Assembly (NCBI GenBank): GCA_022419385.1
Contig: JAJUBI010000006.1
Location: forward strand, 2,542,001 to 2,606,000
Reading direction: 5' to 3'
From: Paraconiothyrium sp. Pb-2020
Lineage: Eukaryota; Ascomycota; Dothideomycetes; Pleosporales; Didymosphaeriaceae
Length of the DNA: 64,000 nucleotides
Both the position numbers and the translations under genes were made by a program. This document shows, piece after piece, positions 23,176-34,546 of the stretch. How positions within the stretch are numbered: the first letter of the stretch is position 1; each line of letters begins with the position of its first letter. A model generated the notes under the pieces. The model ran no database searches. It was not told the DNA's origin and was given only the letters and a program-made list of their open reading frames with translations.

Positions 23176-24668
23176 TTAACTCTGCTTGCATTCGGCAGCC
23201 TCCTGCTTGGGTTTTGTGCCATCGTCCTACACGGCGCGTTAGCAAATGAGCCCTGAGGACTATATGAGCAAAGCAACGGACCTCTTCATCTGACTCGTCA
23301 TCCTCGTCCCGATCGCTCATGTCGTCCTCATCCTCATCATCTTCATCCTCAAATTCGCCCTCGTCGAAGTCCTCAAGGTTCTCATACTGAAGAGCCTCGC
23401 CGGTAAACCAGTCGATGGCACGGGGGATGAGCTTCTCCTTAATGTCCTCACCAAGCTGGTAGTCAAGCTCAAGGCGCTCTTCAATGTCAGAGGAAGCGGA
23501 CTCCTCATCCTGTGGGGGCTTGGGCGGGTCGAAGAAGTTAAAGAATGACTCTGTTGGTACAGTCTTCTTGACCACACGAGTCTGCTTTGTGTCTAGAATC
23601 ATGTCAGTTACCATGTCATGCTGCCTGTTCAGGGCTACACACTCTTGTTGCGCTGCTTCTTGCTCTCGACCCGGACGGTGAGATCCTTGCCAGCCTTCCA
23701 GTCGATCTTCTCGCCCTCGGCGTGGTCGTAGATGAAATCTCCACCATAGCCGTTCTCCTCCTGGTAGAAGTACGTCTTGGTGACGGTCTTGTTGGTGAAG
23801 TACTCGTTCTCCTCAAACTCGAAAATAAGGCGGAAACCTGGGCGGTCGAGGTACTCCATGCGGATGTCGGTAAGGTGCTTGAGCGCACCCTCGTCACGAT
23901 CGGTGATCATTTCAGCAAGCGAGATTTGGTTCTTCATCGCGCTCAGCCAGAACTCTGGAATACCCTTGACGTCCTTGCCCTCGTCCTTGTTGACCTCCTC
24001 CTCTGGTACGTCGTCTTCCTCGTCATCGTCGTCCTTTTTTTCGCCGACTGTGACCTGCTCTTCGGTGGGCTCGGTCTGGCCGTTGATGATTTTTGCACGG
24101 GACTGGTACAACGGTGTGAACTTGGCGAAGTACTTCTTCTCCAACTGCAGGACCTCCTCCTGGAACTCAGCCTCAAGCTTAGAGTGCTCCTTCTGGATGC
24201 CCTTCAAGCCGGCAACACGGCGGCGCACGGAACCAGGGAGGCTCTCGATGTAGCCACTCGATCGACCAACGAGGGAGCCGAGCTTTGCCTGCATAAGAGA
24301 GGCGAGGGCAGGATTCGCGGCGAACAGCCCAGCGGCTTGACGCTCCAAGTCCTCTGTAGGTAGAAATTTAGAATTAGCGGTCAAGCTCGTCACGGCTGGC
24401 GCGGGGGACGAGGGGCAGCGCGGAGAAAGCAAGAACTTACCCTCCTTGATGCTATCAACGCCAGGCTGCTGTGCGTGCGACGAGATGGGTGCGGCGTTCA
24501 GAGGAGTGTTCTGCGGCGTACTGGTGGTGACATAATGAGCAGGTGGCATTTCTACAGTATTTGTGGCGGGCATGGTTGCGGCTCCAGAAACCAACAAGGG
24601 CGGGTGCGGGGGGAGACTTACGGCGCGGTCATGTTGTCGAGCTTCTTATTGCGGATCGGCTCAGACAT
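23176..24668 (-). CDS. NAP1: Nucleosome assembly protein 1
   Basis: Histone chaperone that carries H2A-H2B, shuttles between cytosol and nucleus, and in fungi also affects septins and cell-cycle control. Five exons, 24668-24622, 24520-24441, 24353-23643, 23592-23282 and 23226-23176, give 399 residues. The start MSEPIRNKKLDNM and the TPQNTP segment are restored by the 24521/24520 acceptor. The dimerisation helix (VRRRVAGLKGIQKEHSKLEAEFQEEVLQLEKKY) and the NAP core (GIPEFWLSAMKN, then KTVPTESFFNFF) follow. A strongly acidic tail (EDEDDEDEDD) ends in AAECKQS, a CKQS-type prenylation-like tail known from Nap1. Intron 2 (87 bases) has no in-frame stop. Confidence 0.95.
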
Positions 24669-25515
24669 GTTGGCGGATGTATGCGGGCGAGGTGCTGAGA
24701 GGGTGTGTGGAGAGATGCGGTTGCTGTTGGTGAGAATTATGGCCCTTCGAGCGCAGAAAGCAACTAGTCTTGCCCGCCCCTCTTCTGGCACGGCTTTACT
24801 CGCTTAAGACTAGCCCGCGAGCCGTGATGTAAACCGACTGAAGTGTGTTGCCCCAGGACACGCGTTATAGCGCCCGGCTCAACGAGATCGACTGTGACGA
24901 GCCTGGCGGCAATGATGCGGCAGGCGCGGTCGTCGCGGGTCGTGACTGCGGTCCGCTGTCTAGGAAGCGCCCTGCGAGTGCGCATTCAAAGCGATTGTCG
25001 AGATATCAGAGCGAAAAAGGAGCCGCGATGACTCGTTGTTGCATGGGCTGCCGCTGCCTTTTACTCGGCGTTTCGCTGAGTGTTCGAGGCGCGTTGTCAC
25101 TCCCACGTGTTTCCATTCGAGCCCTGAGAACGCTTCGTAGCACGGCATCAAGCTATCAATCACTGCTTCGAGTATTGCTGTAGTAGCAAAACAGGTTCGG
25201 TCTCGCCGATGTCCACCGGACGTGGCAAAGTCTGCAAGAAAGCCCTGGGTATAATTCTATCAAGCCGCATTGTTGTACAGCACTGCTTCACCGTCCATCT
25301 AAATCTACCCTGGTATCGAAAGCAAACATGCCCGTGCACCGGCAAGCCTTCTAGAACAAAGGGGATCGACCGAAGAAAAACTTTCGCTGCATCGCCGCAG
25401 CCAACATAGCGCCGGCCTTAGCCAAAAATAGCGGTTGGCATTCGGTCGGCCTTCCTGTCTGTTGACGCCTGGCGGACTGACGCAACCACTGTCTATATAA
25501 TAATATAGCATGACC
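24669..25515. other. Intergenic region between NAP1 and the sucrose carrier
   Basis: About 850 bases holding the NAP1 promoter and the 3' flank of the minus-strand sugar carrier. Frames of 60-112 codons overlap on both strands without known domains. I see no other element. Confidence 0.4.
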
Positions 25516-27436
25516 TCAATGACCTTGTAGACGCTTCAAGCGCCTTGTTGCCAATGCCGCAAAGACTGCACATACTGCGCCGATGAAAAGGCATACTCCG
25601 ATAGCATTCGGTCCGTCTGTGGAATGGTGCTCTGATGGATCACTCTCTTTCGAAAGTTCCGGACTTTTGCCTGGTTCCAGCAACGAAAACACAACCCATG
25701 AGATGCCTGTGCCGACGAATTGGGGGAGTGTTGTATACAGGTTCATGATGCCTAGGTACTTGCCGGAGCTTTCTCCGGTTGACCCTGAGGCCTCCTCGAG
25801 ACCGTGATTGAGGTGAAGTTGTACCGGCGACTCAAGCTCAATCGAGTTACGCCCAAGATGCCCATACGAATGGCCGGTATGGGAAAGACGATTGATCTCT
25901 ACACCCAGAAACGTGAAAGGAGCCCAGCAGGCGATGGCCCACGACCTACACACGGAGTCAGCCTCATGTGCTATTAGCCCATCTTAACGTGGGGGCAGTA
26001 CAGTTCTCTATACACCCCAATCCGTGCGGGTTGACACGATGTACTCTGTGTAGGGGTATTGATTTGGGTGGTGGCTTGACTTACACTCCGCAAGTAGCAA
26101 CTATAATAGTCGCACTTCTTATCGACTGGACGAACGGTGCCATGATCATGGACCCAGCGAAGATGCAATGAGAAATTGTCCAAGTGGTAAGCAGAGAAGG
26201 CTTGTACTTCTCATATTCAGCGACAAACCCTGCGATGCTCGCAGGTGGACGCGGAGTGAAACCAGGACCTTCCTCGTCCGGACTCTTGACAAAGAAAGGT
26301 AGTATCACAGACATAATGAACGTAATAATCGAGAACGCGATCAATGCCATGGAGCCAATACGACCGACCTGACCTGTTAAATCACCAGCGGCTTTGGCGT
26401 CTGCAGGGGCATCGTAGCGTAACCAGACTTCGCCTATCCACGTCGTAGAATAGAACAAAAAAGGGAACCATCCTGAAGCCACATATTAGCCAAGGTTCGG
26501 GCAATTTCACATACCCGTATTGCGCACTTACCAATCCATGCCCAGAACTGAACATAGCAGATGGCTTGGATGCTCCGAGGTAGATTTGTGGCAGTGTGTG
26601 CAATCTCGGAGAGCACATGAAACGGACCAAAGCCTTCCCCCTCCTCTTTGCCGTTATGGATGAGAACGCGCTCAGTTACTGCCCAAGAAGTGATGCCCAC
26701 AGTGACGCAGAGACATAGCGCTGCCACGGAAGTCAACTGCTTGAACTGCGAGTCGCCAAGCATAGTGCCAAATACTTTCTTCAAATCAATGGCTCCGGCA
26801 GCGTATCCCACTAGCGATCCTACAGCGACCATCCTACTGGCCCAACTGCTCCCGTTTTGTTGTTTCGAAATCGGAAGCGTATCCACGATTAGACCTCTGC
26901 AGCTCCCTTGTACAGCGTTGATTGCGAAGTCGATCCCATAGATACTTAGAACGGCGAGAACGATCGTGGCGCTTTTGGCAGCCTCCCTTTCCGGGATGAA
27001 ATGGTGCACCACCTCTTTCGTGAACCCAAGCAGCAGCAGAAAGAGGCATACCAGAACGGTACCAAGAATCATGAACGGCCTTCTTCTACCCCAACGGCTC
27101 TTGGATCTATCCGCGACGACACCGACAATGGGCTGCATGATAAGGCCAGATAGTGGACCGGCGACCCAAACGAGGGAAATCTTGGACTTCGTTAAGCCCA
27201 ATTCCAGAAGGTACGGCGTACAGTATGTCATTTCGACATTCCAAGTGACCCTGTAGTCAGGTCAGTACAGTTGCGGGGTGTGCGTAGAAGACAAGGTGCG
27301 CGTACTGGAGACCCACGAGCGACAGCGTCAACAGCGCCATCTTGATAGACTCAGACGAGCCTTTGATAGACGGTGTGCCTGCCCATTGCGCCTGCGCCGA
27401 GACCCCTCCTCCCATACTACCCCCGCCTGCAACCAT
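25516..27436 (-). CDS. SUT-type sucrose/H+ symporter
   Basis: Plasma-membrane sugar carrier of the GPH/SUT branch of the major facilitator superfamily, probably sucrose or alpha-glucoside:H+ symport. Four exons, 27436-27306, 27250-26532, 26472-26085 and 25945-25516, give 555 residues and about twelve transmembrane helices. Signatures are EMTYCTPYLLELGLTKSKISLVWVAGPLSGL in helices 1-2, the loop SRWGRRRPF (the MFS motif as found in plant and fungal sucrose carriers) and YGIDFAINAVQGSCRGLIVD in helix 4. FWAWIGWFPFLFYSTTWIGE is restored by the second intron. SWAIACWAPFTFLGVEI lies in helix 10. Sucrose as substrate is inferred from family resemblance. Confidence 0.92.
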
Positions 27437-28911
27437 GGTGTATGTGTATATGTGTCGCGTGCGCTGCGTATTGCGGCCCCTGTGGTTAGAACAACGTGGA
27501 GATCGGAAGTCGCATTGGGCGGAAAGAACACAAGAAACGCAGAATTTGGACGTGAACGCTGCACAGTATTGGGAAAATAAAGAGTGGATTCGCAAGCGGG
27601 GGAAAACACTTATTTCATTGCTCCGCGAGATTGCGGGATTGTATAGGAGGACGGCTGTAAGGGGACGTCAGCCCGCCTGGGGCTTGGCTTGGTTGCTGTC
27701 GCGTCCTGAAGTTCGAGGGAGCGGCCAAAAATAGACAAGCTTAAGACCATGGACCGCCACCACCTTGCCGATTTAGGGTTAGTACATCATCAGGTGTAGC
27801 GTTATGTCCACCATCACTAATTGTGCTCAGTTTTCGAATTTCTAGAGGGTGTTCGTCTCAGCAAGGATTACCGGTACCCTCAATCACAACAGTTGATGCA
27901 GCCACATATTACGTGGACTTGCGCTGCATCTCCACAATTCGCGGTTGGTGAGCCGGCTTGGAACCTGAGCCCAGCACCAAGCTCGGGAAAACATAAGCAT
28001 ACCAAGCATTTTGTTGAACAATTCTGCCTTCTGGTATTCCCAAACTTCAATTATTACGTACTGTTGGTCTTGGTCCTCCACAGGAGAAGGCTTGTAACCA
28101 CCGTAGTGACTATCAAATATATGTTACATGACACATAATGAGACGATGTCCTCTCGGGCGTACGGATCTGGTCCACCATGACTGTGTTAATCCAGCTGCA
28201 GGGCCGCAGCTATTAACATAATGACTGTCGTATCTGAGTGCGCAGTGATAGGGATCAAGGTCGCAGAGTGAGTGTCATAGCACAATTACGCTCTTAGGGC
28301 AATTTTGGAAGTAATGTCCTGGCTCTCATAGTTGACATCCGCTGGCGGCGGTCTTTGTGAGATGACCCACAGTAGTCGGCTAAGAACGACGAGACAGCTC
28401 TCGGGGCTCACTGGTATCATGGCGCTTTTCCAGACGACCTGGGGTCTATGACGGATCGACGATTACCGAAGCTTGGTTTCCGTAAACACAACTGCTGTCA
28501 GATGGTTATAAACTAGCGGTACGGGGAGCGTTGACGGAAGCACCGGCCCATACGTATTTCCTGTTGGCACCTTTACCTTAGCACGTCTGTAATCACCGAG
28601 GCGATGGCCCTTTCTAAAACAGTACTTCACGTAGGAAGCTTGGGTGGGGGAGCACATCAATGAATCTCGAATTTGGGAAGGCATGTGTGTTTGATCATAT
28701 TTTCATTGATCGGAGGGAGGAATCTTGATTTGTCTCTGCCATGGATTTTCCGAAAAGCAATGACACCCGTAACCAGCCCGAATATGCCATGTGAATGAGA
28801 TCGAGCACAAAGCCTCCCTGCTCGTCGCTGTTTCCATTGCCGGGATACGCCACACGACCGCACACATCGTTAATCATCGACCGTCCCCTTCCCCTACGCT
28901 AGCGGAAGAAA
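27437..28911. other. Long intergenic region
   Basis: About 1.5 kb. It includes the promoter of the sucrose carrier and the 3' flank of eL33. The largest frames (about 105-130 codons) show no known domain. No repeats or RNA genes are recognised. Confidence 0.45.
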
Positions 28912-29649
28912 TTATATGGACGAAGGGTAAAGCATGACGCGGACGGAAGCACCGAAGCTCTTCGGCGGGAGGTTGGACCTGAACTTGGCGCGGACGACAC
29001 CGGAGTTGCCTGTACGATATCAGTATACATAGAGGGCTCGTTGAGCGTGACGATACGAACCGTGAGGGCGGGTGATCTTGCCCCAAATGACGCGGATCTT
29101 GGAGCCACGGACCGTTCGCTGGGCGCGGTAGACGTAGGCAACGCGCTTACCGGCGTACCATTGTGCGGAGTCGGTGCTGTCGACACCCTCGAGCTTGAGA
29201 AGAGAGGTACCGGGGGTGGTGTTGCGCTTGCCCCTCTGGTAGGAGATGTGCTTTCCCCTGCGCACTAAGTCAGTCACTGTCCGTTACGCCTAATGCATGT
29301 TCGCGACCCAAGACATCCCGTCTGCTACTCTGTATCCGAACATGCGGCATTGTCCGTATTCCGTGCGACCAGTTATTTTGATGTAAAAAGCCTTCCTCTT
29401 GGTTGTTGTAGTCCTCGGTTTGCGCGTTCTTCGGTTTCGACATGGGAGACAGAGCAGAGCGGATTGGAGTCGATAGGGAGAGCGATGGTAGACTTACTTC
29501 ACGTAGACTATTGCAACCGTATGTTAGCGCATGTGTTTGGAAGATATGGAAGCCTCTCGTCACCCTAGATCTAATTGATGTACCTGGGGTCGGCAACCAA
29601 TGCGACCGGGCTGGGGCCTCAACTTACGGCGGTGAGACTGGTCAGACAT
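28912..29649 (-). CDS. RPL33: 60S ribosomal protein eL33 (L33/L35a) with a 10-base microexon
   Basis: Structural protein of the large ribosomal subunit. Four exons, 29649-29628, 29507-29498, 29257-29061 and 29009-28912, give 108 residues, one more than yeast L33. The spliced start is MSDQSHRLYVKGKHISYQRGKR, followed by TSLLKLEGVDSTD, AYVYRA, SKIRVIWGKITRPHG and NSGVVRAKFRSNLPP, all diagnostic. Exon 2 is only ten bases (encoding LYVK with its neighbours), bounded by a TAG acceptor and a GTAAGT donor. All phases add up only when it is included. Highly expressed intron-rich ribosomal genes of this type are common in filamentous ascomycetes. Confidence 0.95.
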
Positions 29650-31550
29650 GGCGAAGATTTCCTGGCCTCTGGACTATGTGGGAGATGGGTGTCGGGACCG
29701 AAGTCGTTGATGCTGCCGGTTAGTAGTGGTCGTTGTCGCTCTCAAGGAAATCGCGAAGGTCGAATTGTGCGGTGGACTTAAGCGAGCTCTTGGCGGAAGG
29801 CGCTACCGGCCACAGCCAATTGACCGCACCGTGCGTCCACGAGTTCCCGTACTGCGAACACCATCTCAACGCAAATATAGCTGTTGCGCATATTTTCGAA
29901 TATGCTGCGCGTGGTAAGATCGTGATACAGAGACGGCAGTATGCATATCTTTTGTCTATAAATGCCGTTTGTGAAGTCACGACGTGTGCAGGGGAGCAGT
30001 ACTCGCACAGCTGCATTCATGTACTTGCAACAGTCTACCCCGACGAAGTGAGATGGATCAAAGAGCCTGTGCGGATCTTTCTCGGGTTAACGCTGTCGAG
30101 CACGGCTTGTCAAGTGTATCGCCTTGTGATCGCACGACAGTACACCTGGGCAGTACAGTAAAAACATACTTTGTAATTGTAGATATACTTAGGCAGGGCT
30201 CAAGTCGCTTTGGCTCAACATGGACTTGCTTTGAAATCACATTCTTCGCCCTGCCTTGTGTGCTCCTGCACGTCTACACCATAGACGCATTGTCAGCAAG
30301 TTCCTGCGCGAGCCATGGGGCTCATCGTGGTTCGTTGTACAATCTTACAAGCGCTACCTGCGCGCTGTAGAGGTATTCCACCCGACAGCTGGATCTTCCC
30401 GTGCATTGTCGGCTTCTGCTTCGGGCTATCAATGCTCCAGAGTAGAGGCGTAGGCCGCGGTTGATTCCCCACGCTCACAAATCAATGCCGCGGAATCACA
30501 TAAACATATCCACATCCACGCAGCTACCGCACTCACACGGTGGTTTCTACTGTAGACCCAACAGTCACCGCATCGGGCATTCACGAACCTTCTGTGATGC
30601 CAAATTAGATACTGATTCAAGTCATGTATTTACAGTCAAGTCAGGGCACGTAATGCCCAGACTAAATTCGACCGCTTTTACGGGAGTCGTTCGCAAAAGT
30701 TCTTGCGACGGGGCCATGGTTGACACCGGCCTCGAAACGTGCAATTTCTCCGTGTCACCCTGCTGGACTCAAAAGACCTCCGACTCTCGGATTCCGACTT
30801 ATTGGGAACGTGCCGAGCAGTTAGCCTTTCGCGGGAATCCCATTGATCACTGTGCGTACATATCCGCGTCGCGAAAGCGGCGCAGATGATGTACGTCAAC
30901 CTTATGTAGCCGCCTAAGCCAGGTGTTTCGGTGCCCCTTCTGTCGTTTGACGCAGCCGGACATCGGAGGTGTCAGTGAGGGGAAGCCGAAGCGAAGAAGC
31001 TGCCTCTGCGGAGCTGCGACGAGCCTGCGACGAGCACAAAAGGCCTCGAAGCCCAGCGAATGCTGTTCAAGCTGTGGCAGCGTCGAGTCGGCCGTGAAAC
31101 CGCGAAGCTGCCAGTGTAGCCAACGGGCCATGGCGGGGTCGTCCCTAACTCTCGGCGTTAGCAACTTGTTTGGCGCCGGAGATGCTTTGCAAGAGGTGCA
31201 TCCGCTTAGTGATGCTACAAAGCCAACGTGTGATTAAATTCTGCCAGGGCCCCTCTTGCCTATCTCTGCCCTTTATCGTGACTGTCTGCCCATCTTCCCT
31301 GCGAAAGCGCCGACGGAAAGCAGCTCCTAGCGCGTCTGCACTCAAATAAAATACGTCAATCCCAACCAGTGATCCACACCTCGCGGACTGACCCCACTAC
31401 TCACAAAGTTCGCCGATTCCAGCTCTCTTTCCACCGCCATCACACTCTCAACAGCTCGTCGTCACTCGTAGCTCTGCAACTGAGCTGCGGATTCTCTGAG
31501 CCGGCAAATCCTGACCCTTTGAGGCCGCCGTCTTCCGGACGACCATCACA
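29650..31550. other. Long intergenic region upstream of G6PDH
   Basis: About 1.9 kb between the divergent eL33 and G6PDH genes, so it must hold both promoters. Overlapping frames up to 142 codons occur on both strands; none shows a known domain or a credible exon chain. No tRNA or repeat recognised. Confidence 0.45.
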
Positions 31551-33650
31551 ATGGCCAACACGGTTATCCAGCCGGAGGTCGAGACCAACGCCGGGTATGT
31601 GCATTGCCCTCCACCCAGCCTGATACAGCGACCTCACATCTCCCCCTCGCGGAACCTCGCGCATCGGGTGCGTTCGAATGCAGGACGCAGACGCATCTCG
31701 CCCTGACGATGGCCCTCCTCGAGCCCCCGTGATTGCGACACCTTCGGAGAGCAAAAGCTAATGGATATGCGACCGCAGAAACCTGGAGCTGAAGGACAAT
31801 ACTGTTATTGTTGTTCTGGGCGCTTCCGGCGACCTGGCAAAGAAGAAGACTGTGAGTACTTGGAAACCGCACAATTCAACAAGTCTTACTGACCCGTTCT
31901 AGTTCCCCGCACTCTTCGGTCTCGTAAGTGACGACGCCGACAAAGAGCCTCGCACGGCTAACTCGCATAGCACCGGAACAACTTCCTTCCCAAGAATGTC
32001 AAGATCGTCGGATACGCCAGAACAAAGATGGACCATGAGGAATACCTCAAGCGCGTCAAGTCATACATCAAGACCCCAACAAAGGAGCTGGAGCAGCAGT
32101 TGGAGGAGTTCTGCAGCTTCTGCACGTACATCTCTGGACAGTACGACCAGGATGAATCGTTCATCAACCTCCGAAAGCATCTGGATGAGCTTGAGCAGGG
32201 CCGCAGTGAGACGCACAGGATATTCTACATGGCGCTACCCCCAAGCGTCTTCATTCCCGTTTCGCAGCACTTGAAGCGCAACTGCTACCCAACCAAGGGC
32301 ATTGCTCGCGTCATTGTTAGTATCTACTGTCTTTTACTTTGAGTTAGAGTGGCTTACGGGTTACGATGTAGGTTGAGAAGCCGTTCGGCAAAGATCTCGC
32401 CAGCTCCCGAGAGCTCCAGCGTGCGCTTGCGCCTGACTGGGTTGAGGACGAAATCTTCCGAATTGACCACTACCTGGGCAAGGAAATGGTCAAGAACATC
32501 CTAATTCTGCGATTCGGAAACGAGTTCTTCGGCGCTACCTGGAACAGAAACCACATTGACAATGTTCAGGTATGACGGCCACTTAGCTCATCAGAATATT
32601 CCTAACTGGTGGCAGATTTCGTTCAAGGACCCTTTCGGAACGGAGGGACGAGGTGGTTACTTCGATGAGTTTGGCATCATCCGAGACGTCATGCAGAACC
32701 GTTAGTTTGACCCTGTATCGAAAGGATGTCTTACTAATTTTAGAGAAAGATTTGTTGCAGGTTTTGACGCTCCTCACTATGGAGCGCCCCATCTCTTTCT
32801 CCGCCGAAGATATTCGGGACGAGAAGGTGCGTGTCCTGCGCGGTATGCCCGCCATCGAGCCCAAGAATGTCATCATTGGCCAGTACGGCAAGTCGCTGGA
32901 CGGAACGAAACCCTCTTACAAGGAAGATGACACTGTACCTAAAGACTCGCGATGCCCTACCTTTGCCTCCATGGTTGCTTACATCAAGAACGAACGGTGG
33001 GATGGCGTACCATTCATCCTGAAGGCAGGAAAGGCCCTAAACGAGCAAAAGACGGAGGTCCGCATCCAGTTCAAGGATGTGACCTCGGGCATATTCAAGG
33101 ATATTCCGCGAAACGAGCTTGTGATCCGGGTGCAGCCCAACGAGAGTGTCTACATCAAGATGAACTCCAAACTCCCCGGATTGAGCATGCAGACAGTCGT
33201 TACCGAGCTCGACCTCACCTACAGACGGCGATTCTCAGATCTGAAGATCCCCGAGGCTTACGAGTCTTTGATTTTGGATGCTTTGAAGGGAGACCATTCC
33301 AACTTCGTCCGCGATGACGAGCTTGATGCTAGCTGGAGAATTTTCACTCCTCTCCTTCACTACCTTGATGACAACAAGGAGATCATTCCCATGGAATACC
33401 CTTACGGTACGAATTCAATCAGCAAAATCTCCCATATTATTATCATCGACTAATACGATCAGGCTCGCGCGGCCCTGCCGTGCTGGATGACTTCACCTCC
33501 TCTTACGGATACAAATTTAGTGACGCAGCAGGTACGATCCCACCTCTGTCCTCTGTTCCTTAGCTCCCCAGCCCTCCCCGCCTTGCCCAGTCCAGGCATT
33601 GACACATGTCAGGCTACCAATGGCCTATGTCGAACACGGAGAAGCTATGA
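31551..33650 (+). CDS. ZWF1: Glucose-6-phosphate 1-dehydrogenase
   Basis: First enzyme of the oxidative pentose phosphate pathway; oxidises glucose-6-phosphate and makes NADPH in the cytosol. Nine exons: 31551-31594, 31779-31851, 31903-31923, 31971-32315, 32372-32569, 32616-32700, 32744-33406, 33463-33531 and 33613-33650, giving 511 residues. Visible are the coenzyme motif GASGDLAKKK (29-38), the active-site RIDHYLGKE (about 191-199), VIRVQPNESVYIKMNSK and the C-terminal GYQWP. Exon 3 is only 21 bases. The acceptor of exon 7 gives MQNQKDLLQVL where MQNHLLQVL is more usual, so a slightly different acceptor is possible. Confidence 0.96.
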
Positions 33651-34546
33651 AGCGCCGTGTAATGCTACTCATAGGTTGCATGTAGAGGACTACAATAGTG
33701 GGATTGGTCTGCGTTGGAGTACGGCCTAGATGATGGCTTTGAGCATGTATGCCTGCTAGGTACAATCAGCTAGATATGAATGCAACGAATCTGATTTTAC
33801 ATACATGACCTTAAATGCTAGATGTTATACCACTACGACCGCAACACAACAGCCGGCTCACGAGGCCGCTTATACAACCTTGCAAACCCACTCACAGATC
33901 TCGAAGTCTGGCCGCGATCCTGAAAGCGTACGTCATGCTCCTCCGGCCCCGCACTTCTACTGTGGCCGTTTGGTGTACTTCCATGAGCTCATCATGGCCA
34001 TGATCGCTAACGGCCGCTCGTGCCTGACTCCATCTCCGGTCCAAGCACCATCGTGCATGACCCCCGATCGCTTTGCGTCTTCTAGCCCTTCTAGCTCCCG
34101 TTGCACCCTGATCTGCGGTACTGTCAACTTGCTCGGGTATTTTCCGTGCTGCACGCAGGCGCTTTCCGGAAACGGCCGACTGTGGCGGTGCAGGCGCCAC
34201 ATTGACATCTTCACGAGGTCGCCTGGTGGGGGTGGTTAAGTCAAGCGGGTCGGGTCATAAATTTCTGGGTTCGAGTCACCCCGAGGCCGGACGATAGTGG
34301 GATAGGGCTGTTTTGAGCTTTTTATGAGGCTAAATTTGAGTACAGTGGTGTCATTCTCATTGTTTGAAACTTTTGTTCTTCTCCAACTCTTACCCCGCAA
34401 TACTTGCCAAAGCATTTTTCTATCACTCGTCGCTCTGTCCCAGGGTCTTTCGACGCGCATTCACGGATCCGATTTCCTAGATAGGGTTACTGTAACGTAG
34501 TACCACTGCCGCAAGGCCCGCCTCATACCCGTCAACAGCCGGCAGC
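33651..34546. other. Intergenic region between G6PDH and 3-PGDH
   Basis: About 900 bases, including the promoter of the phosphoglycerate dehydrogenase gene. A tRNA B-box-like string (GGTTCGAGTC) lies at about 34268-34277, but I could not fold a cloverleaf around it. Two minus-strand frames of 85-102 codons at 33892-34214 are arginine-rich and unrecognised. Confidence 0.4.

Noticed and set aside
23587..24363. 258-codon Leu/Val-rich plus-strand frame
   Set aside because: Exactly antisense to NAP1 coding exons; Leu/Val richness is the complement of Lys/Glu-rich NAP1.
30461..31164. Frames of 105-142 codons in the eL33-G6PDH spacer
   Set aside because: Opposite-strand overlaps, no domains, no splice chain that extends them.
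33892..34214. Two overlapping minus-strand frames (85 and 102 codons)
   Set aside because: Arg-rich, no domain, no credible upstream exon or start; a plus-strand frame of similar length covers the same bases.
34200..34310. Possible tRNA gene around the GGTTCGAGTC string
   Set aside because: I could not pair the acceptor, D or anticodon stems, and the T-stem has a mismatch; kept only as a low-interest finding.
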